Notes: generated by a model not told the origin, from the letters alone. A stretch of DNA of 64,000 nucleotides from Alteromonas lipotrueae (GCF_019249215.1 NZ_JAESDI010000018.1:1-64000), one strand, 5' to 3'; positions 1 to 7,959 are shown, counted from the first letter of the stretch. Made by a program: numbers and translations.

Positions 1-14
1 ATAAAAATCATGCT

Positions 15-551
15 ATGTTTGTTCATGCTAGCCTCCAAATTGATTTAGTATTGAACAAACTAATTATGGCTTTGGCTCAAAAGTTAACCCACGAAAATGC
101 GGAGGCTAGCATTTCACAGGGAGTCATTGTGTCTATACGCTCTTATATTATGAACTTTATTTGGCCTACTAAACTCACTAGTCCCCATGTTGATTTAGGT
201 ATTCCTATTTCAAATGGCGTCAATATTCTCTCAGAAGTAGGAACTACTGATCTAGTAGAAAATTCAAAAGAAAGGCAGTATAAAGTAACCTCTTCCAATT
301 TAGGTTTGGCGGTTTACGAAACCAATGGAATCGTGTCGAGTGTCTGGTATGACGACCCATTAGGCAGAATTTGGTCAAAGGGGAAAGTTCTTAAGGTAAA
401 TCTTTATCTGTCTCGCTACGGCAAGCTAGAGGACTGGGAGCCACGTTTAAATAACGGATGGATGCAGTTTTATTTTAACGACACCATTGGGATTAACATG
501 GCTTATGGTTTACACAAAGATGTCATCAGATTTAATAGGCAAAGCGTATAA
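15..551 (+). CDS. Integron cassette protein of unknown function (5' end uncertain)
   Basis: I do not recognise this family. The reading frame is open to the left edge of the window, so the gene may begin upstream; in-frame ATGs lie at 15 and 66. The ATG at 66 gives a more natural soluble protein of about 161 residues. The C-terminal half is rich in aromatic residues (WYDDPLGRIW, NNGWMQFYF), which suggests a compact beta-rich domain, but no catalytic motif is apparent. The stop codon TAA is part of the left core (GTATAAC) of the following attC site, so the cassette has almost no spacer after the gene. It is the first gene of a one-directional cassette array. Confidence 0.6.
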   Translation: MFVHASLQIDLVLNKLIMALAQKLTHENAEASISQGVIVSIRSYIMNFIWPTKLTSPHVDLGIPISNGVNILSEVGTTDLVENSKERQYKVTSSNLGLAVYETNGIVSSVWYDDPLGRIWSKGKVLKVNLYLSRYGKLEDWEPRLNNGWMQFYFNDTIGINMAYGLHKDVIRFNRQSV

Positions 552-652
552 CAAACGTTTAAAGTCGCCAGCTGTCGCTGGCTGGGACACAAACACATGG
601 GCTGCTTCGCATTATAGCCCATGTATTTGTGCCCCTTAAACGGAAGTTAGGT
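546..652 (+). other. attC recombination site 1
   Basis: Left core GTATAAC and right core GTTAGGT flank a long imperfect palindrome. The arm GGGACACAAA...CATGGGCT pairs with AGCCCATG...TTTGTGCCCC around a TTCGC-containing centre. This is the typical attC layout, folded as a single-strand hairpin and cut in the right core after G. Confidence 0.9.
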
Positions 653-658
653 GCTACG

Positions 659-1006
659 GTGAAAAGCCATAAATCGTCATTCTTTTTAGTACCATTTTTA
701 TTGTTAGCAGCTCCTTTTGCTTTTGCTGCTAAGTTTTTCGAAAATCGAATCGAACTGTCACAGAGCGAAGTGGGGAATATCCTTGATAGAATGCTTAGAA
801 ATGAGCCTGATGAACATCTTTGGGATGACTTTTTAAGTGTTCCAATTAAAGATAGAACATTGGATATGATTCGTGAAAAAGTTGAGGTCTTGTGGGCTTA
901 CGATGTGTACCTAACCCAAAACGCAAGTGGTCAGTATATACTTAATCAGAAAGGCCTCGACGAATTAGCAAATATAATTAAGGAGCTACGTTTTGGTCGC
1001 ACCTAA
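659..1006 (+). CDS. Small exported protein of unknown function (cassette 2)
   Basis: The protein (115 aa) begins with K-rich residues and a hydrophobic stretch ending FAFAA, a plausible cleavable signal peptide, so it is probably periplasmic. I chose the GTG at 659 because an upstream in-frame ATG at 629 lies inside the attC palindrome, whereas the GTG sits seven bases after AGG of the right core (GTTAGGT), which can serve as ribosome binding site. The mature part is alpha-helical looking and acidic, with no known motif. Its C-terminal Thr and stop are encoded by the ACCTAAC core of the next attC. Function unknown. Confidence 0.65.
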   Translation: MKSHKSSFFLVPFLLLAAPFAFAAKFFENRIELSQSEVGNILDRMLRNEPDEHLWDDFLSVPIKDRTLDMIREKVEVLWAYDVYLTQNASGQYILNQKGLDELANIIKELRFGRT

Positions 1007-1109
1007 CAAAAAAATTAAGTCGTGCACCAAGGCGCACTGGGACGCTAACACGCAGGGCCGCTTCGCTATTATGCCCTACGCGTTATCGCCCCTTATTCAA
1101 AAGTTAGAT
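1001..1109 (+). other. attC recombination site 2
   Basis: Left core ACCTAAC (exact RYYYAAC) and right core GTTAGAT (exact GTTRRRY). The inner arms GGGACGCTAACACG and CGTTATCGCCCC are near-complementary around GCCGCTTCGC. A standard full-length attC. Confidence 0.9.
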
Positions 1110-1114
1110 GCCTA

Positions 1115-1453
1115 GTGAACCCTGTACGTTTTTTTGCTAAAGAATTTACTAAGGTTAAATACAAATACCTGAATAAATCTATTATCGAAAATGTCGACAC
1201 AGATTTGTTCAATGAAATACTTGAACAGTTTCTCGATAACGGTTGGGAAAAAATTTATGAGTACGACGCATTCGATGCATGGATAGATTTTGGTAAGGTA
1301 AAAATTGGAAAAGGTAAAACGGTTCTTTTCTTCGAGTGGGACAACTATATGGAAGGCGTTATCAAAGGGGATAAAAATGAAATTGAAAAAGTTGCTAAAC
1401 AGTATTGTCTCCAATCGAGCAGCGTTCCTAGCTACATCAATGAAAGCACCTAA
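1115..1453 (+). CDS. Cassette protein of unknown function, WDN-containing
   Basis: 112 residues starting from a GTG six bases after the attC right core; there is no better ATG. No signal peptide or membrane segment. The middle contains DAFDAWIDFGKVKIGKGKT followed by EWDNYMEG, a Trp-rich beta region that suggests a small single-domain soluble protein. I do not recognise the family. The last codon and stop (ACC TAA) belong to the following attC core, as in several neighbours. Overlapping frames on both strands at this position are shadows. Confidence 0.6.
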   Translation: MNPVRFFAKEFTKVKYKYLNKSIIENVDTDLFNEILEQFLDNGWEKIYEYDAFDAWIDFGKVKIGKGKTVLFFEWDNYMEGVIKGDKNEIEKVAKQYCLQSSSVPSYINEST

Positions 1454-1555
1454 CAAAAAAATTAAGTCACTCACTTCGTTCGCTGGGACGCATACACGCG
1501 GGGCGGCTTCGCCATTATGCCCCACATGCCTGCGCCCCTTATTTAGAAGTTAGCC
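1448..1555 (+). other. attC recombination site 3
   Basis: Left core ACCTAAC, right core GTTAGCC. The arms GGGACGCATACACGCGGGGC and GCCCCACATGCCTGCGCCCC flank a GGCTTCGCC centre. Nearly identical to the sites at 3577-3683 and 4343-4450, as expected for host-type attC sites of one chromosomal integron. Confidence 0.92.
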
Positions 1556-1577
1556 ATCAAATGGAGTTGTCGATAGA

Positions 1578-2366
1578 ATGAATGAAAAAGTTCTAGCTTT
1601 GGGTCAAAAATGTTTACGATTAGTGACATCAAACAAAATCACATCGAGCTTTCTTGGTGGTAAGCCACTAGTTGGAGGCCAGTTTGACTGGCCACGGAAA
1701 AATGACAAACCTCTTGGCTTTATCGGACAACTAGACTTAAAAGAAATCAATCCAGAAAAGGAAATAGATTGGCTACCTCAAATAGGTAGGCTTTTATTTT
1801 TCTATGATCTCGCAGAGTGGCCTTGGGGGTTTGACCCCAAAGATACTGGTGGTTGGGCAACAGTTTACGAAAATGGTAATTCTGACTTATACCCGTATGT
1901 ATTGCCATCAGATCTTGATATGGAACACTTATCACCGTCAATCAAATACGTTAAGTCTGAAAGCTTTATTAGCTATCCCGACGGTCAAAGAGTGGACTTT
2001 GAATCTATTGGAATTTCAGAGGATGATGACGAAGAGTATTACGACTTCATCGATGAACATTTTGGCGATGAACCTCGTCACCAAATTGGTGGTTTTCCAA
2101 GTCCCATTCAAGGAGACTCAATGGAAGAAGACTGTCAGTTAGCTAGCGGAGGTGTTTATTGTGGTAACTCTGATGGCTACAACTCCAAGGAAGCTGAAAA
2201 GCTAAGAAGTGAATTACTCGATTGGAAGTTGCTTTTACAATTTGATTCTGATGATGAAATAGAAGCAATGTGGGGAGATATGGGGATGCTGTATTTTTGG
2301 GTAAGAGAAAGCGAAGCTAAGAATTGTGATTTCTCCAAGCCATGGTTGATTTTACAGTGTAGCTAA
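1578..2366 (+). CDS. DUF1963 (YwqG-like) protein
   Basis: 262 aa. Several family hallmarks are visible in order: a GG.P..P..FDWP region near residues 28-40, GFIGQLDL near 48, GRLLFFYD near 70, a HQIGG-P-PIQGD stretch near 165-178, LLLQFDSDDE near 217, MWGDMGMLYFWV near 232 and a C-terminal FSKPWLILQC. This matches DUF1963, a widespread soluble family of unknown function often found beside polymorphic-toxin or cassette genes. It is full length with no signal peptide. Start ATG 1578 lies 23 bases after the attC core. Function is not established for the family, so I propose none. Confidence 0.85.
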   Translation: MNEKVLALGQKCLRLVTSNKITSSFLGGKPLVGGQFDWPRKNDKPLGFIGQLDLKEINPEKEIDWLPQIGRLLFFYDLAEWPWGFDPKDTGGWATVYENGNSDLYPYVLPSDLDMEHLSPSIKYVKSESFISYPDGQRVDFESIGISEDDDEEYYDFIDEHFGDEPRHQIGGFPSPIQGDSMEEDCQLASGGVYCGNSDGYNSKEAEKLRSELLDWKLLLQFDSDDEIEAMWGDMGMLYFWVRESEAKNCDFSKPWLILQCS

Positions 2367-2369
2367 AAT

Positions 2370-2470
2370 GGCTAACAAGCTGTTTAACAAGGACAAAATA
2401 CAGTTGGCTTTTGCTCCTTCGTCGCTAAATTTTAGCCAACACTATTTTGCCTGTTAACAGGGCGTTATAA
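2370..2470 (+). other. attC recombination site 4 (VCR-like)
   Basis: Left core GGCTAAC and right region GCGTTATAA. The arms GACAAAATACAGTTGGCT and AGCCAACACTATTTTGCC pair imperfectly. The GCGTTAT end resembles Vibrio-type repeats more than the GTTAGG type seen nearby, so this cassette may have a different origin. Confidence 0.8.
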
Positions 2471-2488
2471 ACCTTAAAAGGACGTATC

Positions 2489-3094
2489 GTGCAAAAATTA
2501 ATAAAACTAACAATTGTCATTTTGATCCTCAGCTTTTTAGGTGGATGCGCTTCGACTTTAAAGCCAACTGAGCTGCAATCAGTCAAAACTGTTGGCATCA
2601 TCAATCAATTTCCTGACACACCTAACTTTGTAACTATCGGAACCACAATATTTAATAATGAGTATGCTCAAGTAAATGAACCAAGTTTTTCTAAGCTTTT
2701 AACTGATTCTGTTATCAACAGGCTAAAAAATAAAGGATTCCTAGCTCAACTGATTGACGAGGCTCAACGGAAAAAGTATGACATGATCATTGAGCTTATT
2801 CCCCGTGATGTTTACGCAACTCCCGGTACGTATGGCTATGGAGTCAATCAGCGGTCGGCTTTTGGAAATGCGATGCAAGCAAACACTTATGTAGCATTGA
2901 ATATTGCGCCTTATATTCACGGTAAGAAAAAATGTAGTGCTTGTTATCTACAAAAATTGATGCCTATTAACATTGAAAAATTACCAGCAACTTGGGATGA
3001 GCTATCAGACACTGATAAACAACATGTTTCTGAGGTACTAAGCAAGAACATAGAATCATCTATAAACGAAATATTAATGCAAGCAGGTTTATAA
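2489..3094 (+). CDS. Putative lipoprotein (cassette 5)
   Basis: 201 aa starting at GTG 2489 with a good ribosome binding site (AAAAGGA) seven bases upstream. The N-terminus is a lipoprotein signal: KLIKL, a hydrophobic core, then LGGC with Cys at about residue 19, so it should be lipid-anchored. The mature part contains a repeated TVGIINQFP-like strand near 34 and a CSAC pair near 150. It resembles generic periplasmic-facing lipoproteins, but I recognise no named family. The stop TAA lies within the attC core (TTATAAC). Confidence 0.65.
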   Translation: MQKLIKLTIVILILSFLGGCASTLKPTELQSVKTVGIINQFPDTPNFVTIGTTIFNNEYAQVNEPSFSKLLTDSVINRLKNKGFLAQLIDEAQRKKYDMIIELIPRDVYATPGTYGYGVNQRSAFGNAMQANTYVALNIAPYIHGKKKCSACYLQKLMPINIEKLPATWDELSDTDKQHVSEVLSKNIESSINEILMQAGL

Positions 3095-3189
3095 CAAGGC
3101 CATTAAGTAACGGACACATAACAGTTGGCTGTGCTCGTTCCTCGCAATTTTAGCCAACTGTTATTTAGCCGCTTATGGCGACGTTAGGT
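3089..3189 (+). other. attC recombination site 5
   Basis: Left core TTATAAC, right core GTTAGGT. The arms GACACATAACAGTTGGCT and AGCCAACTGTTATTTAGCC pair well. Similar in arm sequence to the site at 2370-2470. Confidence 0.85.
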
Positions 3190-3195
3190 GCCATC

Positions 3196-3582
3196 TTGGA
3201 AACAAGTTTAGATATTCACAATTATCAGAGTTGGTATTTGGAAAACCTTCAATATCAAGACAGGCTCTTGACTCTTACGCTAGGTGAGAGCTCTGGGGTT
3301 TCTGAAAAGCATATGGAACCTAGGAAGTTTCTTGTCGTTTTTTCAGACACGATTCAATATCAAGTTTACGATGAATGTGATCATTCAAAAGATTTTCACG
3401 CTAACAGGGAAAGCGGCGTAGTTGGAGAATATCAAAGCTCCAGCCTTATAGAATATTTAAAGTCGGAAACAATAATCTATGACACTACGCCTGGTGAACT
3501 AAGACATTTTTCAGTTATGACTGGCAATGAGTTCATCCATGTAATAACAAGACAAGAGCCGGTAGTTTTGAATGTCACCTAA
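3196..3582 (+). CDS. Cassette protein of unknown function
   Basis: About 128 residues if translation starts at TTG 3196, seven bases after AGG of the attC right core. The in-frame ATG at 3175 lies within the recombination site palindrome and would add seven residues; I prefer the TTG but the choice is uncertain. The protein is soluble and acidic, with strands around RKFLVVFSDTIQYQVYDE and a C-terminal HVITRQEPVVL. No domain is recognised. The final Thr codon and stop come from ACCTAAC of the next attC. Confidence 0.55.
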   Translation: METSLDIHNYQSWYLENLQYQDRLLTLTLGESSGVSEKHMEPRKFLVVFSDTIQYQVYDECDHSKDFHANRESGVVGEYQSSSLIEYLKSETIIYDTTPGELRHFSVMTGNEFIHVITRQEPVVLNVT

Positions 3583-3683
3583 CAAAAAAATCAAGTCACT
3601 CACTTCGTTCGCTGGGACGCAGACATGTGGGCTGCTTCGCCATTATGCCCCACATGTCTGCGCCCCTTATTTAAAAGTTAGCC
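3577..3683 (+). other. attC recombination site 6
   Basis: Left core ACCTAAC, right core GTTAGCC, with arms GGGACGCAGACATGTGGGC and GCCCCACATGTCTGCGCCCC. Very close copy of the site at 1448-1555. Confidence 0.92.
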
Positions 3684-3698
3684 GCTCCTAGGAATTTC

Positions 3699-4322
3699 AT
3701 GGAAATAGAGAATTGGTTGTCGTTTTGTTCTATCGCTTCTCTAGCTACGGCTACGCCTGGACCAGCTGCACTTCTCGTTTCAAGCCATAGTCTTTCTTTT
3801 GGCTTTAAAGCCTCGCTAGCCACGATTTTAGGTAATATCACTGCTCTGTTCATTATGTCAGCTGTTTCAATTCTTGGCCTTACTGCATTGGTTATGTATT
3901 CAGCTTTTGGCTTTACATTGTTTAAAATTATGGGGGCTGCATACTTAATTTATATCGGGGTAAAACTCTGGAGATCAGGTGTAAAAACTATCAAGCCACA
4001 GGCAAGCGCAGAATTAAATAGCTCCGCAGTTAATCTTTACGGTCAGGGTTTGTTGATCGCTTTAACTAATCCTAAAGCTATTGTCTTTACAACCGCCTTG
4101 TTTCCTCAATTTATCTCCGTCGAACAAGCACTAATTCCCCAATTTTCATTATTGGTAAGTACATTTATGGCTTTGTCTTTCATCTGTCTATCGTCGTATT
4201 CTTTGCTAGCTCACAAAGCAAAAAGCAAAATTAAAAATCAGGTTTCAGGTAAGCTACTAAGTAAAGTATTCGGAGGCACATTTGTTGGTGCGGGTTGTTA
4301 TTTGGTTTCGACAAGTGAGTGA
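3699..4322 (+). CDS. LysE/RhtB-family amino acid exporter
   Basis: 207 aa, the usual length for LysE/RhtB translocators. The N-terminal signature TPGPAALLVSSHSLSFG (residues about 19-35) and the NPKAIVFTTALFPQF segment near 125-140 are both characteristic. About five to six hydrophobic segments make it an inner membrane protein that should export an amino acid or derivative by proton exchange; the substrate cannot be told from sequence. Start ATG 3699 has TAGGAA just upstream. It is one of few cassette genes here with a familiar metabolic role, and it carries its stop before the attC. Confidence 0.88.
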   Translation: MEIENWLSFCSIASLATATPGPAALLVSSHSLSFGFKASLATILGNITALFIMSAVSILGLTALVMYSAFGFTLFKIMGAAYLIYIGVKLWRSGVKTIKPQASAELNSSAVNLYGQGLLIALTNPKAIVFTTALFPQFISVEQALIPQFSLLVSTFMALSFICLSSYSLLAHKAKSKIKNQVSGKLLSKVFGGTFVGAGCYLVSTSE

Positions 4323-4342
4323 GCCGAGGTATCAAGACGAGC

Positions 4343-4450
4343 GGCTAACAAAACGCTTAATTCGCTCACTGCGTTCGCTGGGACGCCTATACGCGGGGCG
4401 GCTTCGCCATTATGCCCCACGTATCAGCGCCCCTTAGCTTAAAGTTAAAT
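4343..4450 (+). other. attC recombination site 7
   Basis: Left core GGCTAAC, right core GTTAAAT (exact GTTRRRY), with arms GGGACGCCTATACGCGGGGC and GCCCCACGTATCAGCGCCCC. Same type as sites 3 and 6. Confidence 0.92.
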
Positions 4451-4466
4451 GCCACAAGGAATCAGC

Positions 4467-5171
4467 ATGTTTAAACTTTTATGGTCTTTCATTTTAATTA
4501 TTCCTCTATCGTGCGTATCAGCACAAAGTAGTGAAACATCAGTCGATTTGCATGAAAACACTGTAGTTTATCGCGGTGAGTTATCACCGTCAGCAAACCA
4601 GAAACTTCTTTCCTTTCTGAAAAATGGTGAGAATAAAGTTGAATGGCTGTCTATAACTTCTAAAGGTGGCGAAATTAATCATGGTATGGAACTTGGTGAT
4701 CTTGTTTATGACTATGATTTGAAGGTTGAGGTAAATGATTATTGTCTTTCATCATGCGCCAACTACGTTTTTTCTGCAGCAAACCACCACAGGATATCGA
4801 ATCATGCAGTCATCGGTTTCCATGGCGGTACTACCGGAATGGAGAAAGAAATAACTTCGTTTATTAAGGGTCTACCTGAAGAGGAGCAGGAGTCAACGAA
4901 GCAGAACCTTGAAAAATATATGAAGTCAGCCATTGTTCGTGAGCGAAAGTTCTTCGAAAAAATTGGTGTGGACCAACAGATAACAACACTTGGACAATCT
5001 CCCAAATACGATGAGTTTGTTGAGAAAGAAGACTTTGTCGGCTGGTACTACTCGCTTGAAGGGCTTGCTGCACTTGGGGTATCTAACGTTGATGTTGTTA
5101 ATCCTCCTTGGGTATATCAACACTTAAGTGAAAAAACTAAGTTTTTCGAAGTTAAAGTAGGCGGCATTTAA
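4467..5171 (+). CDS. Exported ClpP-fold serine hydrolase-like protein
   Basis: 234 aa from ATG 4467, preferred over ATG 4449 because CAAGGA lies seven bases upstream and the shorter form begins with a clean signal peptide (MFKLLWSF...SCVSAQS). The body has the pattern of COG3904-type periplasmic proteins with a ClpP/crotonase fold: ITSKGGEINHG (about residues 62-72, oxyanion strand), YCLSSCANYVFSA (about 94-106, candidate catalytic Ser in SSC) and IGFHGG (about 118, candidate His). Known ClpP-like enzymes are peptidases; activity here is inferred only from the motifs. The stop codon sits inside the attC core ATTTAAC. Confidence 0.7.
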   Translation: MFKLLWSFILIIPLSCVSAQSSETSVDLHENTVVYRGELSPSANQKLLSFLKNGENKVEWLSITSKGGEINHGMELGDLVYDYDLKVEVNDYCLSSCANYVFSAANHHRISNHAVIGFHGGTTGMEKEITSFIKGLPEEEQESTKQNLEKYMKSAIVRERKFFEKIGVDQQITTLGQSPKYDEFVEKEDFVGWYYSLEGLAALGVSNVDVVNPPWVYQHLSEKTKFFEVKVGGI

Positions 5172-5279
5172 CAATCACATTAAGTCGGTCGCAAGCTCCC
5201 AGGGGCAATAACACGTGGGCTCTGTCGCTTCGCTCGGATTTTAACCCACGTGTTACTGCCCTTTATGTGGGTGTTAGAT
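5166..5279 (+). other. attC recombination site 8
   Basis: Left core ATTTAAC (exact), right core GTTAGAT (exact). The arms GGGGCAATAACACGTGGGCT and TTAACCCACGTGTTACTGCCC pair almost perfectly around a CGCTTCGCTCG centre. Confidence 0.9.
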
Positions 5280-5314
5280 GTTCTTCTGGGATGTTTTAGA
5301 ATAAGGATATAGAG

Positions 5315-6241
5315 ATGTACCAAAAGTTTTTTTGTTTATTGTTTTTATTGTCAAGCAACCTCTGCGCCGAAGACCTAGTTGTTGAAGTTCCTGCCAACCC
5401 AGAAAAAGGTTTTTTCTTTCCTTTCTTTTTGAAAGTGCCTGAATTAACTGAAACAAATTATTTGATCGTTGAAACGAACAACACCGGAAAAGTTTCGGAC
5501 GACTTCGACATACACCTAAATAGTGCTCGTAAAGCTATTCTCGGAAATTCTATAGGTCCGTGGGTTTCTAAAAAACTAAAAGCGCCGATTCTTGTCCCTG
5601 CTTTTCCTCGGTCAGAAAAACATTGGGAAACATATACGCATGCATTTGATAGCGACACTATGCTAGTAGACTCGGGTAAACTGAAGAGAATTGACCTTCA
5701 ATTGCTAGCGATGATCAACGAAGCAAAATCTATATTGAGAACCCATTCTGTAATCGTAAACGAAAGGATCGTTATGACTGGGTTTTCTGCATCAGGTACG
5801 TTTGCAAATAGATTTTCTCTTCTGCACCCCGAATCTCTTAAAGTTGTTGTAGCAGGCGGATTAAATGGAATTTTAATGCTACCTGTAAACTCTTTAAACG
5901 AAGTTAAACTCGACTATCCATTAGGACTCAATAACTTTGAGCAGGTTACTGGTAAAGCTTTTGCAAAAGAGAAATGGAAGGCGTTGCCCCAATTTTTGTT
6001 CATGGGCGAAAACGACACAAACGATTCAACGAAATTCGGTGATGCATATTCGGATGAAGAAAAAGCTACTATTTATTCATCGCTAGGAGAGAGCATGCAA
6101 CCGAACCGTTGGGAGAATTGCCAAAATAAATATTTGAAACATGGTGCGAATGCAGTATTGAAAACCTACGAAAATATTGGTCACGGTACAGACCTAAGGA
6201 TACACAATGATATTTTGGCGTTTATAAGTGAGAACATCTAA
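5315..6241 (+). CDS. Secreted alpha/beta hydrolase
   Basis: 308 aa with a signal peptide (MYQKFFCLLFLLSSNLCA). The nucleophile elbow is GFSASG at about residues 154-159 (Ser), a candidate acid is in MGENDTND near 229-236 and the His in NIGHGTD near 290. These form an ordered Ser-Asp-His set as in esterases and peptidases of the fold. Ribosome binding site AAGGA precedes ATG 5315, and there is a 35-base leader after attC. Substrate unknown. The final Ile and stop are encoded by the following attC core ATCTAAC. Confidence 0.78.
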   Translation: MYQKFFCLLFLLSSNLCAEDLVVEVPANPEKGFFFPFFLKVPELTETNYLIVETNNTGKVSDDFDIHLNSARKAILGNSIGPWVSKKLKAPILVPAFPRSEKHWETYTHAFDSDTMLVDSGKLKRIDLQLLAMINEAKSILRTHSVIVNERIVMTGFSASGTFANRFSLLHPESLKVVVAGGLNGILMLPVNSLNEVKLDYPLGLNNFEQVTGKAFAKEKWKALPQFLFMGENDTNDSTKFGDAYSDEEKATIYSSLGESMQPNRWENCQNKYLKHGANAVLKTYENIGHGTDLRIHNDILAFISENI

Positions 6242-6343
6242 CAAGCCACTCAAGGCACTCTCCTGGGACGCTAACACATGGGCTGCGTCACTTCGTTCCT
6301 AATTTTAGCCCATATGTTATCGCCCCTTAGTGGGAAGTTAGGG
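6236..6343 (+). other. attC recombination site 9
   Basis: Left core ATCTAAC, right core GTTAGGG (last base differs from consensus). The arms GGGACGCTAACACATGGGCT and AGCCCATATGTTATCGCCCC pair. Confidence 0.88.
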
Positions 6344-6369
6344 GCTTTTGCAGAATTCACAGGACGTTT

Positions 6370-6846
6370 ATGAGACCACTATTCATCTTCGTATTTTTAT
6401 TTGGCTTGGCTGGGTGTATGAACCCAGCTGCAACTGGACCGAAGTTCTCGGGTGTAATGTCATCCAATAAAGATGAGGCGCAAGTTTATTTTTATCGTCC
6501 GTTAGAACATGACGGAGGTACAGTTTGCTTAAAAGTTTTACTAAATGACATCGAAAAAGGCTGTCTAGGCACAAAGGGGTTTCTTGGCTTTTATGGTAAG
6601 CCGGGTAACTATCAAATTAAGATTAAACCCGATGCCTTTCCCGTCCATACGCTTTTAGAATTTGATGTAAATATCGCGCGTAACGATAAGCGTATGTTTA
6701 AAATCTCTATCGCAAACTCCATAGATGTGCCAGAAGTTAATTTGGTTACAAGATATACAGCAGGTGGAACCTGGTTTATAAAAGAAATGCCTTTTAGTTC
6801 TGCTCAACAGGAACTCTATAAATTAAATGAGTCAATTGGCCCCTAA
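6370..6846 (+). CDS. DUF2846-like lipoprotein
   Basis: 158 aa with a lipoprotein signal (MRPLFIFVFLFGLAGC, Cys at 16). The segment AQVYFYRP near residues 37-44 followed by a LLND-EKG-L strand and a G-YQIKIKP strand matches the beta-sandwich pattern of DUF2846 proteins, which are small envelope lipoproteins of unknown role. AGGA precedes ATG 6370. The stop codon is part of the next attC core (CCCTAAC). Family assignment is by pattern only. Confidence 0.65.
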   Translation: MRPLFIFVFLFGLAGCMNPAATGPKFSGVMSSNKDEAQVYFYRPLEHDGGTVCLKVLLNDIEKGCLGTKGFLGFYGKPGNYQIKIKPDAFPVHTLLEFDVNIARNDKRMFKISIANSIDVPEVNLVTRYTAGGTWFIKEMPFSSAQQELYKLNESIGP

Positions 6847-6954
6847 CAAACACATCATATTCATTCGCTTCTCTCATTGGGACGCATACTCGCTGGCTGG
6901 CGCTTCGCGCAAGTATAGCCAGCAAGCCTGCGCCCCATATGTGAAGCGTTATGC
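6841..6954 (+). other. attC recombination site 10
   Basis: Left core CCCTAAC (first base off consensus), right core GTTATGC. The arms GGGACGCATACTCGCTGGCTGG and CCAGCAAGCCTGCGCCCC flank CGCTTCGCGC. Confidence 0.87.
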
Positions 6955-6958
6955 GCAT

Positions 6959-7348
6959 ATGAAAAATTTAGCTCTTTTTATTCTTATCTCTTTTTCTGCC
7001 TCAGCGGAAGAGGTCGAGTTCAGCTCTATTTTTGGTAATAACGACTACCTCAATAAGCAAATCGAATTGGTGGGTTTCTTGTCTGCTGCCCCGACTCAAG
7101 CCTCAATTAATTCAAACGAGACTTCTATGCTCCCAATCGCGTATTTTCACGCGTCAGAAGAAGCGCTTGCAAGCGGAGATAAAAAGGTACTATTTTTTGA
7201 TTGGCCTTCTGAACTGTGTCATAAAAACAACTGCGCCAACTATTTGGACAAAACACTGAAAGTTAAATGTGAAATTAGATACTTATCACAACCTGTAAAC
7301 TTCCATTCAGTGACTAACATTGTCAATATTGAGGTTTTAAATGACTAA
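6959..7348 (+). CDS. Small secreted protein of unknown function
   Basis: 129 aa from ATG 6959, which lies only five bases after the attC right core; the longer frame from 6827 merely reads through the attC and is rejected. A short signal peptide (MKNLALFILISFSASA) precedes EEVEF. The mature protein has a CHKNNC pair near residue 87 and a later Cys near 102, so disulfides are possible. It is beta-rich and resembles an OB-like fold in layout, but this is speculative and no family is recognised. The stop lies just upstream of the next attC. Confidence 0.6.
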   Translation: MKNLALFILISFSASAEEVEFSSIFGNNDYLNKQIELVGFLSAAPTQASINSNETSMLPIAYFHASEEALASGDKKVLFFDWPSELCHKNNCANYLDKTLKVKCEIRYLSQPVNFHSVTNIVNIEVLND

Positions 7349-7354
7349 GCAAGC

Positions 7355-7464
7355 GTATAACAAACGCTCAAGTCGCAACCCGCTGCGCGGGTCGCTGGGA
7401 CAAAAACACAATGCGGCTTCGCCATTTTCGCATTGTGCTTTTGCCCCTTAGCTTAGTGTTATAC
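7355..7464 (+). other. attC recombination site 11
   Basis: Left core GTATAAC, right core GTTATAC. The arms GGGACAAAAACACAATGCG and CGCATTGTGCTTTTGCCCC pair nearly perfectly around GCTTCGCCATTTT. Confidence 0.9.
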
Positions 7465-7479
7465 CTCAAGGAGGAGCAT

Positions 7480-7866
7480 ATGAGAAAACTGGTAAGTTCG
7501 GGCTCTCCTTTGGAAGAGCCGATTGGGTTTTCCAGAGCATGTAGAGTTGGAAACATGATTTCTGTCTCCGGCACGGCACCCATAGAGAATGGCGAAACTA
7601 CCTGCGTTGGGGATGTTTATGGGCAGACCAAGTACTGCCTCGAACTCTCTATTCGGGCTATTGAGAAGGCTGGAGGAAAACCGGCAGATATAATCAGAAC
7701 TCGCATCATGCTTACTGACATTTCTCGTTGGGAGGAAGCCGCCAAAGCACATGGTGAGCTATTTTCTGCAATAAAGCCCGCGTGTACGTTTGTTGAAGTA
7801 AGTCGCTTCATCATTCCGGACTGGCTCGTTGAAACGGAGATCGATTGTGTCTTGGGGCAGGTATAA
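7480..7866 (+). CDS. RidA/YjgF-family protein
   Basis: 128 aa, the normal length of Rid proteins. Landmarks: VGNMISVSGTAP near residue 22, a YGQTKYCLELSIRAIEKAG helix near 47-65, the conserved Arg in IIRTRIMLTDI near 70-80, and KPACTFVEVS near 98-107 with a C-terminal E-ID strand. Rid proteins hydrolyse reactive enamine/imine intermediates, protecting PLP enzymes; the ACT-site Arg is present. A perfect AAGGAGG ribosome binding site sits seven bases before ATG 7480, which fixes this start over an ATG at 7411 inside attC. Cytoplasmic. The stop is shared with the attC core. Confidence 0.9.
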   Translation: MRKLVSSGSPLEEPIGFSRACRVGNMISVSGTAPIENGETTCVGDVYGQTKYCLELSIRAIEKAGGKPADIIRTRIMLTDISRWEEAAKAHGELFSAIKPACTFVEVSRFIIPDWLVETEIDCVLGQV

Positions 7867-7946
7867 CAAAGCCATTAAGTCTGTTCCGGCCCGATGGCCC
7901 TCCACCGGATGTCCCTGTCGGGCCGCCCCTTATTTAAAAGTTAGGC
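7861..7946 (+). other. attC recombination site 12
   Basis: Left core GTATAAC, right core GTTAGGC. A shorter (86 bp), G+C-rich palindrome with arms GGCCCGA and TCGGGCC, unlike the CTTCGC-centred neighbours, so the cassette probably has a foreign source. Confidence 0.85.
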
Positions 7947-7959
7947 ATACGGGATTATC

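Noticed and set aside
1112..1525. Minus-strand ORF of 137 codons in the cassette region
   Set aside because: It runs antisense across a cassette gene and into an attC palindrome, with no ribosome binding site; all other cassette genes are on the + strand.
6827..6958. Upstream extension of the small secreted cassette protein
   Set aside because: It translates the attC site itself; the ATG at 6959 gives a proper signal peptide.
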